Below the pieces are notes generated by a model. That model was not told the origin of the DNA, ran no database searches, and saw nothing but the letters and a program-made list of their open reading frames with translations. A program made the translations under genes and the position numbers. From NCBI RefSeq assembly GCF_964204865.1, contig NC_135263.1, forward strand, positions 14,677,426 to 14,741,425: DNA of 64,000 bases, given 5' to 3'. Below, piece by piece: positions 12,401-23,609 of this stretch. This DNA is from Styela clava (Eukaryota; Chordata; Ascidiacea; Stolidobranchia; Styelidae). Every line of letters starts with the position of its first letter. Position 1 is the stretch's first letter.

Positions 12401-15400
12401 TAATAACGCCCGCCAACAAACAGCGCGGATGCATCAGTAAGTGAATTAAATTTGCGGTAGTAACAGAGATTCTCAACTGACAATCAATGTCATTGTCTCG
12501 TTCATTACCACACATCTACTTGCCATTTATCTGATCGTTACAGCTCGTTGGAAAATTTCACAATTCCGCTTTTATTGTGGTCTGAAGTAACAATAGGCAT
12601 CGAAAAGGACTTTTGTTCGTCGCTTCCCTGGCCCGCGTGGGTATACAAACACTACGCTGAACAAAAATAACATTACCGTTCCTATATGTGCACCTCGATT
12701 CCACCGTGTACTTTTTAAATGAAAACAAAATACTTGGTTGCCTAGAAAGAATGTTCTATGGCGCTTCCGTCAATCATAGAATAGGCGCCAACAGACGAGT
12801 ATATATATTCTTGTGATACATGGGTGTGAATGAATTATCGCCGATGAAAAAAGATTTGATTTTTTATATTTGATGTTCGTTTATAATATTATTCTCAAGT
12901 CATGTGCTAGAACATTTTTACTTTTGTGAAATAATATGATGAATAACATGAATGATGACTTGGCGAAACTATTTATATTGTATATTCATTCAAATTTAAG
13001 TTTAGGAATAGATACTGCTCAAAGGAATTGTATTTGAATGTCCAGGTTACATAGTTTACAAATATTTATCCTGTCTCTAACCCCAAATTAAACTATTTCA
13101 TGAAAGTCGCGAGCACTCATTTCTGATTGAATCACAATGAAAACCTTACCATTTAATCATATCTTCGGTCGCCCACAAAAATTATTTTCAAAAACTTAAA
13201 TGTGTGAAAATAATGAAATTTACAAAATTTACAGGGCATTTCCAATTTCCAAACTAAAATAGAGCCAATTTTCAAACCCTTTAATTGAGTGAATTTGATA
13301 AAATTTACAATATACGTCACACTTCGAAATGCACAAACATATATATCATGTGAGGCAAGTAGTAAGTGTGAGATTTTCAGGTTTACATTACAATTTCCAA
13401 AAATAACAAGTTTGAAGTGCCCGCACCTAAATCTTTACTTTTCAAAGCTACCTGCCGCAAAATAAGCTTTTACCACCAAAATGTGATACTTTATAATCAC
13501 ATGTGTGGACCATATATAAGTATAACTTGTATCTGAAGAACACGTGTGAATATGAGTCCAAAAAAATTGAAATTCGAATTTAAAGTTCTCCAGATGATTG
13601 TAACATCACTCAATATGGTTAGTACAAGGCGACCGCTAATCCCTTAGTACAACATAAACTGTTGTAAAAAGAAGGTGAATTTACTCCCAATTTTCAAGTC
13701 AAAAATATTACTAACTAAGATTACAGAAAGTGCACAGTCGAGAAAGAACAATACGATGCCAGCTACTACTAGACTTAATTAAAAAAAAGTATACACAAAT
13801 TTCGTACCAAGCTTTACATATTGTAAAAAGTGGCTTTTTTCTATACATTTCAAGTCACTTTATTTTACAGCTTTCTCAAATTTTTTTACACCGTCGAAAT
13901 ATTCTGTACAATGTATACACTGATAATCATAATTGTGGTTATTCAGCTCTTTGTAAAATCATCACAGTTGTTATAGAGACATGGACAATTTTATCGAGGG
14001 CATTCTTTGTAGCTTTATGTTCCTACACATCTGATAATTTTGTTGTTTTATCAATTGAAAAGTCCACTGATGACGTCATGAACAATGTTTTTGTTTTTCT
14101 TGTCATTTCTAAATATATGTGATGTTATTATCTTATTGAAACTATTGATCATATAATTGCCAGTTAATAATGTTACTGTTAAACAGAAAATATGATTAAT
14201 ATGCATAAACTGGTGATGTAAGAGTGTGTAATTAAGGAAAATTAGATTTGTCAGGACGATTGCCAAAATTTTTGATAAAACTTATTCTTTTTATTTATAT
14301 CCAATTTCTTAAACCAAAATTTTGTACTAAAGCACGGTTTTTCATGTCGTTACTATATTAAGTACATAAGCATGACTTGGTAGCTTATACAAGCAATTAC
14401 TATATATAAAAAAAGATGTTTAAAAGCACTTGCACGTTAAAGGCATAAATGGTTAACATGGGAAAAAATAATAATATGCCAGAATACATTTTCATACTAT
14501 AACATTTCATATATCATTCGTTTTTATTTGTATTTCTAGATCGATCAAAGACGTCGTGACGGCAATTCAGGAATGCGACACATCTCTGTTGTCTGCTGAA
14601 AAACTGCGAACCCTCTGTAAGCTAATTCCAGAAAAGGATGAACTCAAAAAGTTGGAAGGTAATTGGAAGACTATGGTATACGTTCATTTATAACAAAAAC
14701 GTTTTATTCATTGCATTAATAAACTTCCTCGTTTTCTAGAATACAAAGGCGACGAAGATTGCTTGGATAAAGCCGATAAATTTGTGCTGGGAATACTAAA
14801 AATTCCATCGTACAAATTAAGAATCGAATGCGCCATCTTGCGGGATGAATACACGCCAGCAATCCGAGAAATAGAAGAGTCTTTAAATATTCTCCAAAAA
14901 GCTATGTTTGGTAGGTGGATGTATGGATAGATATTTCATGGTCGTTCTTAAAATAAAATACGACTTATTTGGGATCAAATTGGGCCAAGAAGTTAATTTA
15001 TGATTCCTAACGTCGTTGATAAAAAAAATAAGGAAAGAAGGTTTTTAGTCACAAGCGCACAGTATGAAGTAAAATTGCTCACAACTGATTTATGAGTGAT
15101 ATAACACCAGCGAACAGATGAGAACGGTCTTGTTGGCGATCAACAGTGAACTGCTGTAGGCGACGGTTAACACCCTTGATATTTAGACACGATTGCGATT
15201 TCGGATTTCGCACTTACCTTGAAGCTTATAAAAACTATGAAATCAGCTGCACAAGGATCAATCGTACACTAATATCCAGCTTATTAAATTAATTTCAGAA
15301 ATTCGTAACTGCCTCGCTTTTCCTGCACTTCTTCACCTTGTATTGCAAGCTGGTAACGTTCTCAATCAGGGAGTTAGCTACGGGAATGCTTCAGGTTTTC

Positions 15401-18400
15401 GCCTTCACTCGTTGAAGAAATTATCTGAAACTAAAGCTAACCAACCTGGTATAACTATGATGCATTATGTAGCAATGGAATTAGAAAAGCAAGACCATTT
15501 GATGATGCGCTGGCCAGAACAGCTTCCTTCTTTGTCGAAGGCTTTTCGGATTTCAGCGACTGAAACTAGAAACGATCTTGCTATTTTAAGAAAGAAAGTA
15601 CAAACTATAAAAGACTGTGTTGAACGAGATAAGAATGATGATTTGAAAGAGAAAGTTCGCGGATTCATGAAGGTTAGTTGGGGGTCTCGGCACAGTTGTG
15701 TTCAATCTATGATTTGGGTAAATTTCAGACTAGTTTATGGGACTTATTTTTTCGTTTCATCCGATGGGACATTCTAGTGGAATTCCCGAGGTAATGACGA
15801 TTCCATGGCCAATACTAAAAATTGATCGAAAATAATAATAAATAGCCATATATATGTATTTATCCAATGTCTCTCCGCAAAATAAATAATATCCCCAAAA
15901 AACGTTTAGAATTTGAAGATTATAACCATTTATAGCCGTAATCAAATTGCCGGGGGAAATAAAATGTGTGGTGTCCCATCCCATCCCATGGGGCGTTTCA
16001 CTTGAAAATCTTATGGTCAAGCCAAGGAATTGATCATACGGTAGTATATAAGTTGACTACTTTAATAATCACGTTAGCAAACATTATTCTTTTTTGCTTG
16101 TCTAATCTGGTTGGTTTATTTGCAGGATGCCGAAAGTGATTTCAAAGCACTTTCAATAAAAGAAGATAAATTCGCAAAAGATTGTAACGACCTCGCTCTG
16201 TATCTATGTGAACAACCTTCTCAATTTTCTTTGGAGGAATGTTTCAGCATTGTGGAAGAATTTCGTAATAAATTTATCCAGGCTGCAAAAGAAAACTCCA
16301 GAAAGGAAAAATTGAAAGCGAAGTATGTGGGATATCTGAATTTTTGTTTTATAGGCAATCAATCACGAAAATTAAATATATTAGACTGAGTTCTAGGATA
16401 TCACAAATGTGTCAATAATTCATTCAAGAATTCTATAATCTTTGTGTTTTTATGTTCAGGAGAGAAAGAAATCGAAACATTTCTTCACACTCGTTTTCCG
16501 ATATATCAGCTGCAAGTCGTCTCAGCGTGGACGAAGCGAAACGTTCTCTTGATGATGTTGAATACGGGGGCCGTTTCAGACGTCGAAACACAGTTGATAT
16601 TGCGAGACGAAGGCAAAGATCACCAATGCCCAATAGACCTGTAAGTGACCCCGCAAAACCAGGAAGTGCTCAAGAAGTGGAATTCACGAAAAGCAGTGAA
16701 GCTAGTTTGCAGAATACTTTGGATTCGCGACTAGATTTCAAAGTGGAACGAGTGACTATGACGAAGCTCGAGCCTATACAACGGCAGTCATCGGAGTCCG
16801 TTGCTGACGTGCTGTTATCAAGAGAAAGAGATACTTCTTGGGGTATGGCTTATGTGCCAGAATCAATAGGCACGACGCGCCAAATAGACCCCAGTATCAC
16901 TAAAAGAAACTCTAACGCAGAAGATGTTAGTGAGGCAGTTGAATCTTCTAATGTTGAAAATGGTAGACCAACACGCCGGCGTTACAGATCTTTACGATCT
17001 GGTCTTTGGGACTCCGAAGACGGTGGGGCGGATTTGCGTGATAAACGAGAGTATTTTGGATCCACCAATTCACTTAACACACTTGCAGAAACCGCCGAGA
17101 ATCAAATAACTTTATCGCCAAATGCTGATAAAAACAATGAAAAAGATTTCCTGAGTCCTCGAGAAAAAATAAGACTGCGTCATTCGAGTAGAAGAGTTAG
17201 AACTGATTTGAAACTAGCTGAAGATACTTATGTTACCAGAACAGGCGAAATTCTACCTATTAATCCAGGTAAATCTGCATCTGATCGTCCTAGATCTCAT
17301 GAAGAATTTTCTTCTCGTTATTCTACGCAAGAGGACGAAGATGCGGGTAAAAAGAAGAGTCGGCATGATGACATAAGGGAGAGAATAAGAAGATACAAAG
17401 AAAAGAATGAAAAAGAAAACAAAACAATGTTTCGGCAAGGTACAAATTTTTTTTTCTTTCGAATTTTAAATCAAGAGGACAATACATTACATACAGATTT
17501 CTTCAAGTCTCTATTTGGCAGTTTCTTTTACGTTTTGATTTATATATCGATTTGTTGTTTTACAGCCTCTGAAGAAACCAGTGATTATTCGTTGCGCAGA
17601 TCCAGACCAGCAAGTGATGGTAGTTCTATCAATCGACTCTCACGAATATTTGAGAAAAGATCAGTATCTTACGCCGGGGAAGGGTTTGATCAAAGAAGTG
17701 ATGAAATCGTTTCTGCAAATTCCGATTTAAAACTTGAAGATGTTTCACAAGTCCTGGAGACTTCGACGCTAGTGACACCTCTGAAAATAAACGAATCAGT
17801 TGAAATGGAACATTCACCCGCACCACAAAAACCAATATTTAAATTTGAAATCGACCCTCAAGTATCCAATGATGCGACTATACCTGAGGATTTACACGCA
17901 AGTGAGAGAATAAGACGATATAAAGAGAAAAAGGAAACCGAAAACGAGACAATGTACAGACAAGGTAAATATTTATTTTTTATTTATAATTCTAAATCAA
18001 AGAATCACAGTACATTCAATGCAGAGACTTTTGGACCGTTTTATTTGCAGTTTTTGTTACATACATATTTCGATTTTTTATTTTACAGTGTCTGAAGAGA
18101 CCAGTGAATATCCATTGCGGAGATCAAATGATGGGAGTACCTTTAATAAACTAAAAACTGATTTAGAATCTTCCAGGAATATAAAAACAGACAGCGAGTC
18201 TCGAAAAACCGTCAGCAAGAAGACGGACGCTAAAACAAACGTTTCCATTACTTTAATCGATGAAAACAATGACGAATCACAAACTACTTCAGTTTTCTCC
18301 GCTGAAGATCAAATTGATAGAAAAGAGGAAATAGGGAGCGACGATGTTAATCCCAGGGATTCATTGCCCTGCGAAATATCAGATGACGAAAAGATACCTA

Positions 18401-21051
18401 ATGATACGACTATGCATATTTCGGAGCATGACCGTCGTGATACAAGCAGTTTTGATCGGCACAGAATTATTGTACATATGGATCGTGTGGAAGAAGCGGA
18501 AATTTCAAAATCAAAAGCTCAACAAAAGTCATCTTATACCGAATCAATTGCTGATAAGTTGGCAGTAATTGATGTAGCTGAAAAGAAAATATCCAACGAT
18601 GCCTTACAATTAAAAAGCGGGGTGATTGAAGTCATGGAACAGTCCGACCTTTCTAACAAACATCATTATATTGAAGATACATCTGGTATTATTGAAGAAA
18701 ATATAACCGTTGTGGATGCATTTTCTGTGCTTGCTGAGAAAGAATTGGAAGATGCTGAACCTGAAACTGCACAGAAAGCATCTCCACGACTGCACATGAA
18801 CACCGATGATGACAACAACAATACAGTAACAAGTCTGAAAAGCTTAGGAAATGAACTTAAAAACAGGAAAGATAAATTGAAATCTAAAAGAGTCAGTGCA
18901 ACTCCATTAACTCCTGCAGCACGGGCAGCCCTTCGAAAGCCGAATTCTCCGGCTGCACAAGTTAAAACAAGCCAAAGCACAACTTCTTCACGGCCGAAGA
19001 CATTTTCCAACTTCAAGACAACATCGTTAAAAGAAAAAATAGGTTTACAGCCTGTGTCTGCAGAAGTTCTCAGAAAAACAAGATCACGAGGAAAAAGTGT
19101 CAGCCCAAAATCCTCAACGACAGTTCCACCCGCAAAGAGTGTTTCGAAATCAGCTAACAGTATAGCTAACAAGAAAGATCATCAAATATCGAAGGTCGGG
19201 GAGGCAGCTAAAAGTGAGGTCTCAGTTAAGAGGGGTAACGGTGGCGTTACTTCGTCTGTTGTCCGACCACTGCAATCGTCCAATTCAACAAGCAAGACCA
19301 CAACATCACCATCGATAACGAAGACGATAGAAAAGAAGCCCACATCTTCAAAGCCATCGTCAGCACGCACAGTAACACCCCGATCCGGTGAAGCAACAGG
19401 TCATGATGTGAACTCCAGACGTGCTCCAAAACCGGGTCCAAAATCATTTATGGGCTTGCGAGGCCGAAATTCTCCAATGAGAAATAGCACAAACTCTATA
19501 AATAGAATTGGAATCAGGACCTCAAGTGTAGTAGACTCTTCCACTCTCCCAAGGGCCAAAAGTGGGGCTACAACAAAAGGCAATACAGGATCCCGCTTGA
19601 GGCGTAGCACAGAATCTATTGATAAAGTGGGAATCAAGGCTACAGTTACTGTTGAGTCAAATACTCTTCCGAGGACGAAAACTGGCGCTAAAACAAAAAC
19701 TGCTCCTAGCTCGACTTCCATATCACAAACTCGCAATTCTACAATGAGAGGCAGCTCAGATATCATAAACAGGTTGGGTGTTAAATCCGCATCGCCCGTG
19801 GAGTCCAACACACTTCCCAGAAGCAAATTTGCGTCAAAAGCACGAGTTGTAACAAGCGCTACAACTTTACAAAAACGGAATTCTCCAATGAGAGGAAGCA
19901 CGCAATCAATCGATAAAATTGAGACGAGTGTCGGCGATTCCAGCACTCTTCCAAGAGCTTCAAAAACACCGACCGCCGCCAGAAACATCGCAGCTACAGT
20001 CGCAAGACTAGCTAGACCGCGAAGCATTGCTTCAGCGAGTGATCTTAGGTCTGCATCTGTAAGCAAGTCGTCTCGCAGCAACGGTATTGAAAATCACAAT
20101 GCCAAGTATAATTCTCAACAACAGAAAAACACGCAATTGAGCAAACCTTCTTCAGTAAAGATAGAATATTTATCCAATACAAAACAGCCAAGTAAGTCCG
20201 TAACTGCTGCAGAAGAGAAGACAACTAAACCCAACTCTTCTGCAACGTCGAAGGAAGTTAAACCTAAGCAAAAACCAAGTGGACAACATGAAGTTGTAAA
20301 CAAGATAAACGCTCACAGTAGTAAATCCACAACAAAGAAACCTTCGACACATAGTCCTAAACCGACTTCGAAACAACCTATAAGGCAGAAGCTCACCAGT
20401 GCGACAATACAAATTAAGTCGAGTCCAAATGAAAGTAAACCAATGAAATCAGACGGTAAAGAAATTTCTGGAAGTAAAAATATTATTGATTCGCTCATGA
20501 GGAGAAAAACAACTCCAAAAACCACAAATCAAAAATTGACAAATGGTGAAATCACGCCAGCTAATAAATCTGATGAAACCAAATCGACTGTGGCTGTAAC
20601 AAAAAAGTCATCTGTGAGTAGAGTAGCGGATATAAAATCAAGAGATAAGAAAACAACCAGAGATACCAAATCTACAAATATGGTGGAAATTGAACAAAAA
20701 TCATCAAAGAACGTTAGTAGTCCTGGTAACAACAAAACACGTGATATGACCTCAAGATCAAGTCCATCTACAAAAGTCGTTGCAACCTCTACAAAAAATC
20801 CGTCATACAAGCCAATCAGAGCGTCGTTGAAGGATTCTGGTCTTCGATCTGTCTCATCTTCAAATCTATCTTTACGGGAAAGTCCACCCAAGAAAAAGTT
20901 TCCTCCATCATCCTACAGACCCCTGAAGGATTCAATATCAGCAAGATCAACTAGTTCTATATCTTCTACCGTAAGTAACTCGAGTGCAGATGTAACATTG
21001 AACCGAACAGCAAGACTTCGACTTTCCAGGCTTAATATGAACAAGAAATGA
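3208..21051 (+). CDS. FHDC1: FH2-domain formin, FHDC1-like (5' end missing)
   Basis: Exons: 3208-3421, 5455-5516, 14540-14658, 14740-14910, 15299-15672, 16126-16322, 16460-17439, 17566-17964, 18089-21051 (stop TGA). All junctions are GT-AG, and phases agree throughout, giving 1825 codons plus stop. Formins nucleate and elongate actin filaments through a dimeric FH2 domain; vertebrate FHDC1 (INF1) also binds microtubules through its tail. The first visible exon has the FH2 lasso-like start (FAWKKIPD...TIW) and the Asp-rich linker ending in ELF typical of FHDC1. The core has the GNxxN signature as LQAGNVLN. After FH2 comes a basic, Ser/Thr-rich tail of about 1450 residues, far longer than in vertebrate FHDC1. 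No GBD/FH3 region is seen. The FH1 region and start codon are outside what I can recognise. An AATAAA lies 470 bp after the stop. The family call is firm; strict orthology is inferred. Confidence 0.92.
3422..5454 (+). other. Formin intron
   Basis: This is a 2.0-kb intron between two FH2 exons. I see no gene or clear mobile element in it. The longest open frames are short and have no recognisable similarity. Confidence 0.7.
5455..5516 (+). CDS. FHDC1: Formin short exon: LDTKQSMNINIFLRQFK segment
   Basis: A 62-nt exon between TTTTAG and GTGAGT. Translation in phase gives ITFLDTKQSMNINIFLRQF, the highly conserved FH2 segment that follows the lasso/linker in FHDC1 (LD-x-KRSMNIGIFLKQF type). It ends with two bases of an Arg codon that the exon at 14540 completes exactly. 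This match links the exon at 3208 to the FH2 core 9 kb downstream. Confidence 0.88.
7882..8159. mobile_element. Small hAT-like MITE
   Basis: A 278-bp element with imperfect inverted ends: CAGGGGTGTGTAACA on the left and, reading inward from the right, CAGGGATGTGCAACAGG. It is flanked by 8-bp direct repeats CTTTAGAC (7874-7881) and CTTTGAAC (8160-8167), which match at six of eight positions. CAGGG termini with 8-bp duplications are typical of hAT transposons. The interior has no coding capacity. The mismatched duplication suggests an old insertion. Confidence 0.8.
10455..11718. mobile_element. Nonautonomous hAT-like element with perfect 8-bp TSD
   Basis: A 1264-bp element. The left end is CAGGGGTCACCAACC and the right end is its near-exact inverse (GTTGGTGACCCCTG). 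The flanks are identical 8-bp target duplications CTGTAGAG at 10447-10454 and 11719-11726. It carries an unusually GC-rich core near 10840-10990 but no transposase-length ORF, so it must have been moved in trans. The perfect duplication suggests a fairly recent insertion into the formin intron. Confidence 0.9.
14540..16322 (+). CDS. FHDC1: Formin FH2 core exons (four exons)
   Basis: Exons are 14540-14658, 14740-14910, 15299-15672 and 16126-16322. They encode the FH2 core: SIKDVVTAIQ..., a segment with LGILKIPSYKLRIE, the FH2 hallmark LVLQAGNVLNQG followed by GFRLHSLKKLSETKANQPG, then a long helical coiled-coil part and the post-FH2 segment with FSLEECFSIVEEF. The 81-nt intron at 14659-14739 is much smaller than the others. 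All four exons keep phase when joined. This is the actin-nucleating module. Confidence 0.93.
16460..17439 (+). CDS. FHDC1: Formin tail exon A
   Basis: This 980-nt exon finishes the FH2 domain (REKLKA|RRERNRN) and begins a low-complexity Ser/Arg/Glu-rich tail with repeated RRRYRSLRSG-like and SSRRVRTDL patches. It ends with the sequence ERIRRYKEKNEKENKTMFRQ (codons from 17379). Almost the same sequence ends the next exon, which points to exon duplication. The donor is GTACAA. Confidence 0.88.
17566..17964 (+). CDS. FHDC1: Formin tail exon B (duplicated, phase-symmetric)
   Basis: A 399-nt exon, 133 codons, phase 1 at both ends, so it can be skipped or repeated without a frame change. It starts SEETSDYSLRRS and ends ERIRRYKEKKETENETMYRQ. 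The following exon starts SEETSEYPLRRS. The intron before it (17440-17565) is 126 nt and has no stop codon in frame. The intron after it (17965-18088) is 124 nt and similar in layout. Confidence 0.87.
18089..21051 (+). CDS. FHDC1: Formin terminal exon, long basic Ser/Thr-rich tail
   Basis: One 2963-nt exon encodes about 987 residues and the stop. The first 250 residues are acidic; the rest is rich in Ser, Thr, Lys, Pro and Arg with few hydrophobics, as expected of an intrinsically disordered microtubule-binding region. It contains four copies of a 43-48 residue repeat (19465-19965). The C-terminus (TARLRLSRLN) is basic, like the C-terminus of vertebrate FHDC1. Several long antisense open frames here are shadows of the biased codon content. 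Confidence 0.92.
19465..19965 (+). repeat. Four-copy protein repeat in formin tail
   Basis: Units begin near 19465, 19594, 19732 and 19876, so spacing is 129, 138 and 144 bp (43, 46, 48 codons). Each unit has the pattern R(N/R)S-x-MR-x-S-x-(S/I)I-(N/D)-(R/K)-(I/V/L)G, then a spacer, then (D/E)S-(S/N)TLPR-(A/T/S)K. The SSTLPR/SNTLPR motif is the best-conserved part. The copies have diverged, so the duplication is not recent. Confidence 0.9.
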
Positions 21052-21520
21052 TTTTTGAAAAACGGGTGTGCAACATTGTACTGCTAGAGAGATGGAAAAG
21101 AGGAAGCTGTAACCACATTATCATGCTCAAGGACATGTACATGTCAGGCTGGTTGGCAATGTTCGTAAGCAAAGATTTTCAATGCATCGCAAACGCCTTG
21201 ACTGTCAACCGCCTGGGAATCAAGTTGGTTCATATTGGTTGTAATGAAAACTCCCGACTTGTTAACGAGCTTAGAAAGAGATACAATGTTTATTTATATA
21301 TGCTGTTAATTTAGGCACTATCTTCAAGGGTGCGTTTTTATGATACTTCAACACTGTAACCTCAAAAATTTAACGAGAGTTGAATGCTTGCCGAATATAT
21401 TTGTTCCATTCAATTTCTGCTAACATCACTTGATTTGGCGTTTACTTTCCAATTTTTGATTAATTCTTTCTTTTTAAAAAAAGACAGCTTCATAATTCGT
21501 ATGGAACGTTTGTATACTTC

Positions 21521-21526
21521 AATAAA
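21521..21526 (+). terminator. Candidate polyadenylation signal of formin
   Basis: AATAAA lies 470 bp past the stop codon at 21051 and is the first canonical signal I noticed downstream. Confidence 0.4.
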
Positions 21527-23486
21527 CGAATTAACTCGCACGAATTAACTCGCCAAAAGCAACTGCTAGTCATGCTCGACGTTATTACAAGTCCTTTGGA
21601 CAAGTTTACCAGCAGTCACTGTTGAATATTTGTGATATCTTTTAGTTCACACATAAATTACATTATCAGATTTCAAAGGTGTATGATGTATTTGTTGTGC
21701 TTACTCCTTTTATCAGCAATCTTTCACAAATTTTCTAATCGTTTAGCCATATTAATATCTTCCAATTGTTATTGGTACATTTCTCATCACTATTACCAGG
21801 CATATGATAATCAAAGAAAATCTTTTTTGGTATATATATGTAGTGGTACATATGATTTTATATTGGTATTGTTACATTTTTGATTGCTGAACCAAGGTAA
21901 AAGTATTTTCTCATAGTTATTTTATACAAAATAAGCAGTTTTTTATGACTAACGATAGCCACAATGTAAAATGAAACTCAGCATTTTTTTACAAATGTGA
22001 ATATTTCTCTGGTAGTGATAAGTTCATTTTTAATTTACAGAAAGCTATGCTTTTAAAGATTTCATATAGCATATAGGAACCAGACAATAAGTCTCGCGCA
22101 CGCCAGTAAATTTGCTGAACGTTTTACATATTGGCTTGACGAGAAAATCGGTTGTGGTAAATTCAAATAGATTTTGTGATGTATCTGATAAAATTATTCA
22201 TGAGTGTGACTTAATCAACAGTTAAATCACCAGCAGTTATCAATTTTGAATCACTGTAAGAGTAAATATATTTTTATGATTTCCCAACAATGGGAAACAT
22301 GTATTGTAGACGTCGAACATGTTTCCTAGTGAATCGGTGATATTATATGCAATGTTTCAGATAGGAATTGGAGTTTTTTCTTCATTATAACGATCATGAT
22401 GCCTTGAAAATATTAAATTCAAATACATTATTTTTTACAATAACATTTTGTACAATGAATGTATGATCAAATGTGGGTGGTGTCAAGGTCAACTTGATAT
22501 TATGATGAGCGTCTACTATACTCGTGATAGCAACATTACATCAATGAGGCAGCAGTACTCAAATAGCCATTGTGTATAAATAAGAATATATCTATATATC
22601 ATTTATACAAAATTACATCTCGTTCAAAACGGGCACTATGCAGAACAAAACCAAACGGCCTGTGAATTGCCTTCTATAAAATTCCAATGTTCTGCATATG
22701 ACTAATATTTGTACTTTCAAGCAAATATGTTCACTTTTATCATATAACGTAAAAAACATGAAATTGTAATTCCGGGCGTTGCTTTCAATAAATATATATT
22801 CAAGGCTCAAGTTAAGCATGTATTCTAATCAACTTGCAGTAAAACCACGTCAGTCAGGGTACGTCTTCTGTGGTTAGTCAGTTTCATAGTTCTTTCAGCC
22901 GTTTTTAGTTAAGTATCTTGCGGAAATACACCAAATATGTTTTTTAAATTCCACTGTTTCCATCATAAATGTCAAAATGGACCCAAAGTGCAACCATGAA
23001 ACAGACCGGAAAAAGTGTGATCTGCGATTACATGGTTATGGTAATATTAATATAAGCTATCTTCCCTCTTTTCACGTGTTTAATATATAATTCAATGTAC
23101 AAATAAAAGAACTGAACTGAAAAACTAAATTTTTGCTAAACAAGCGTTTGTACTACAGTGGTCACTACTAATCGATTGTGGCCAAATTGGAAGTTTAAAA
23201 AATTAGGTAAAGGTAACGTGATAAACTGATAGACTTATCTGGCAACTCCATTCCATAAATATATCCGGGAGTTTAGGAAAACGAACTTAACATAGTGACG
23301 TCACAAAATAAATTATTTTCTTGTGTGGCTCCCTCTTTTGGTCAAAAAAATTATCGCAAATTGTTGTGATATCAACAGTATATCTGTATAGTTTGGACAC
23401 CCATAATTAAATCAAAAAGTACCTTGCTCAATCAATCATCTAACGTAATTCTATGATTGCTTATTTCATCCCCGGGAATGTTTTAG
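21527..23486. other. Intergenic region
   Basis: AT-rich DNA between the formin and the gene at 23610. No exon or mobile element was recognised. The promoter of the next gene presumably lies at its right end, where a palindromic TGACGTCA occurs at 23296. Confidence 0.6.
23296..23303. promoter_or_regulatory. CRE/ATF-type palindrome TGACGTCA
   Basis: A perfect TGACGTCA octamer lies 314 bp upstream of the ATG at 23610. This is the consensus site for CREB/ATF bZIP factors. Promoter function is inferred from position only. The same octamer also occurs elsewhere in the window in places that are not promoters. Confidence 0.3.
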
Positions 23487-23609
23487 GAACAAAGTTATCA
23501 TGGTGACGGAACAATTGTCATACTACATGGCAACAGGTTGCCTGGGGCACGGTTGCTACTATCACGAAAATTGAGCCCGAAAACTATTTCCAGTAGAATA
23601 TTCGACGCA

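Larger units (their letters stand above)
5517..14539 (+). other. 9-kb formin intron with transposon insertions
   Basis: This large intron separates the start of the FH2 domain from its core. It contains two hAT-like insertions with target duplications (7882-8159 and 10455-11718). Elsewhere there is AT-rich sequence with no convincing exon. A GC-richer patch at 6404-6718 holds a 104-codon minus-strand frame that I could not identify. Confidence 0.75.

Noticed and set aside
14065..14082. TGACGTCA palindrome (also near 6716, 25450 and 62604)
   Set aside because: These copies lie inside introns or coding exons, so calling them promoter elements is not justified.
18666..20891. Several long antisense open frames under the formin tail (up to 226 codons)
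   Set aside because: They mirror the Ser/Thr/Lys-rich sense coding region, are hydrophobic low-complexity translations, and have no independent support.
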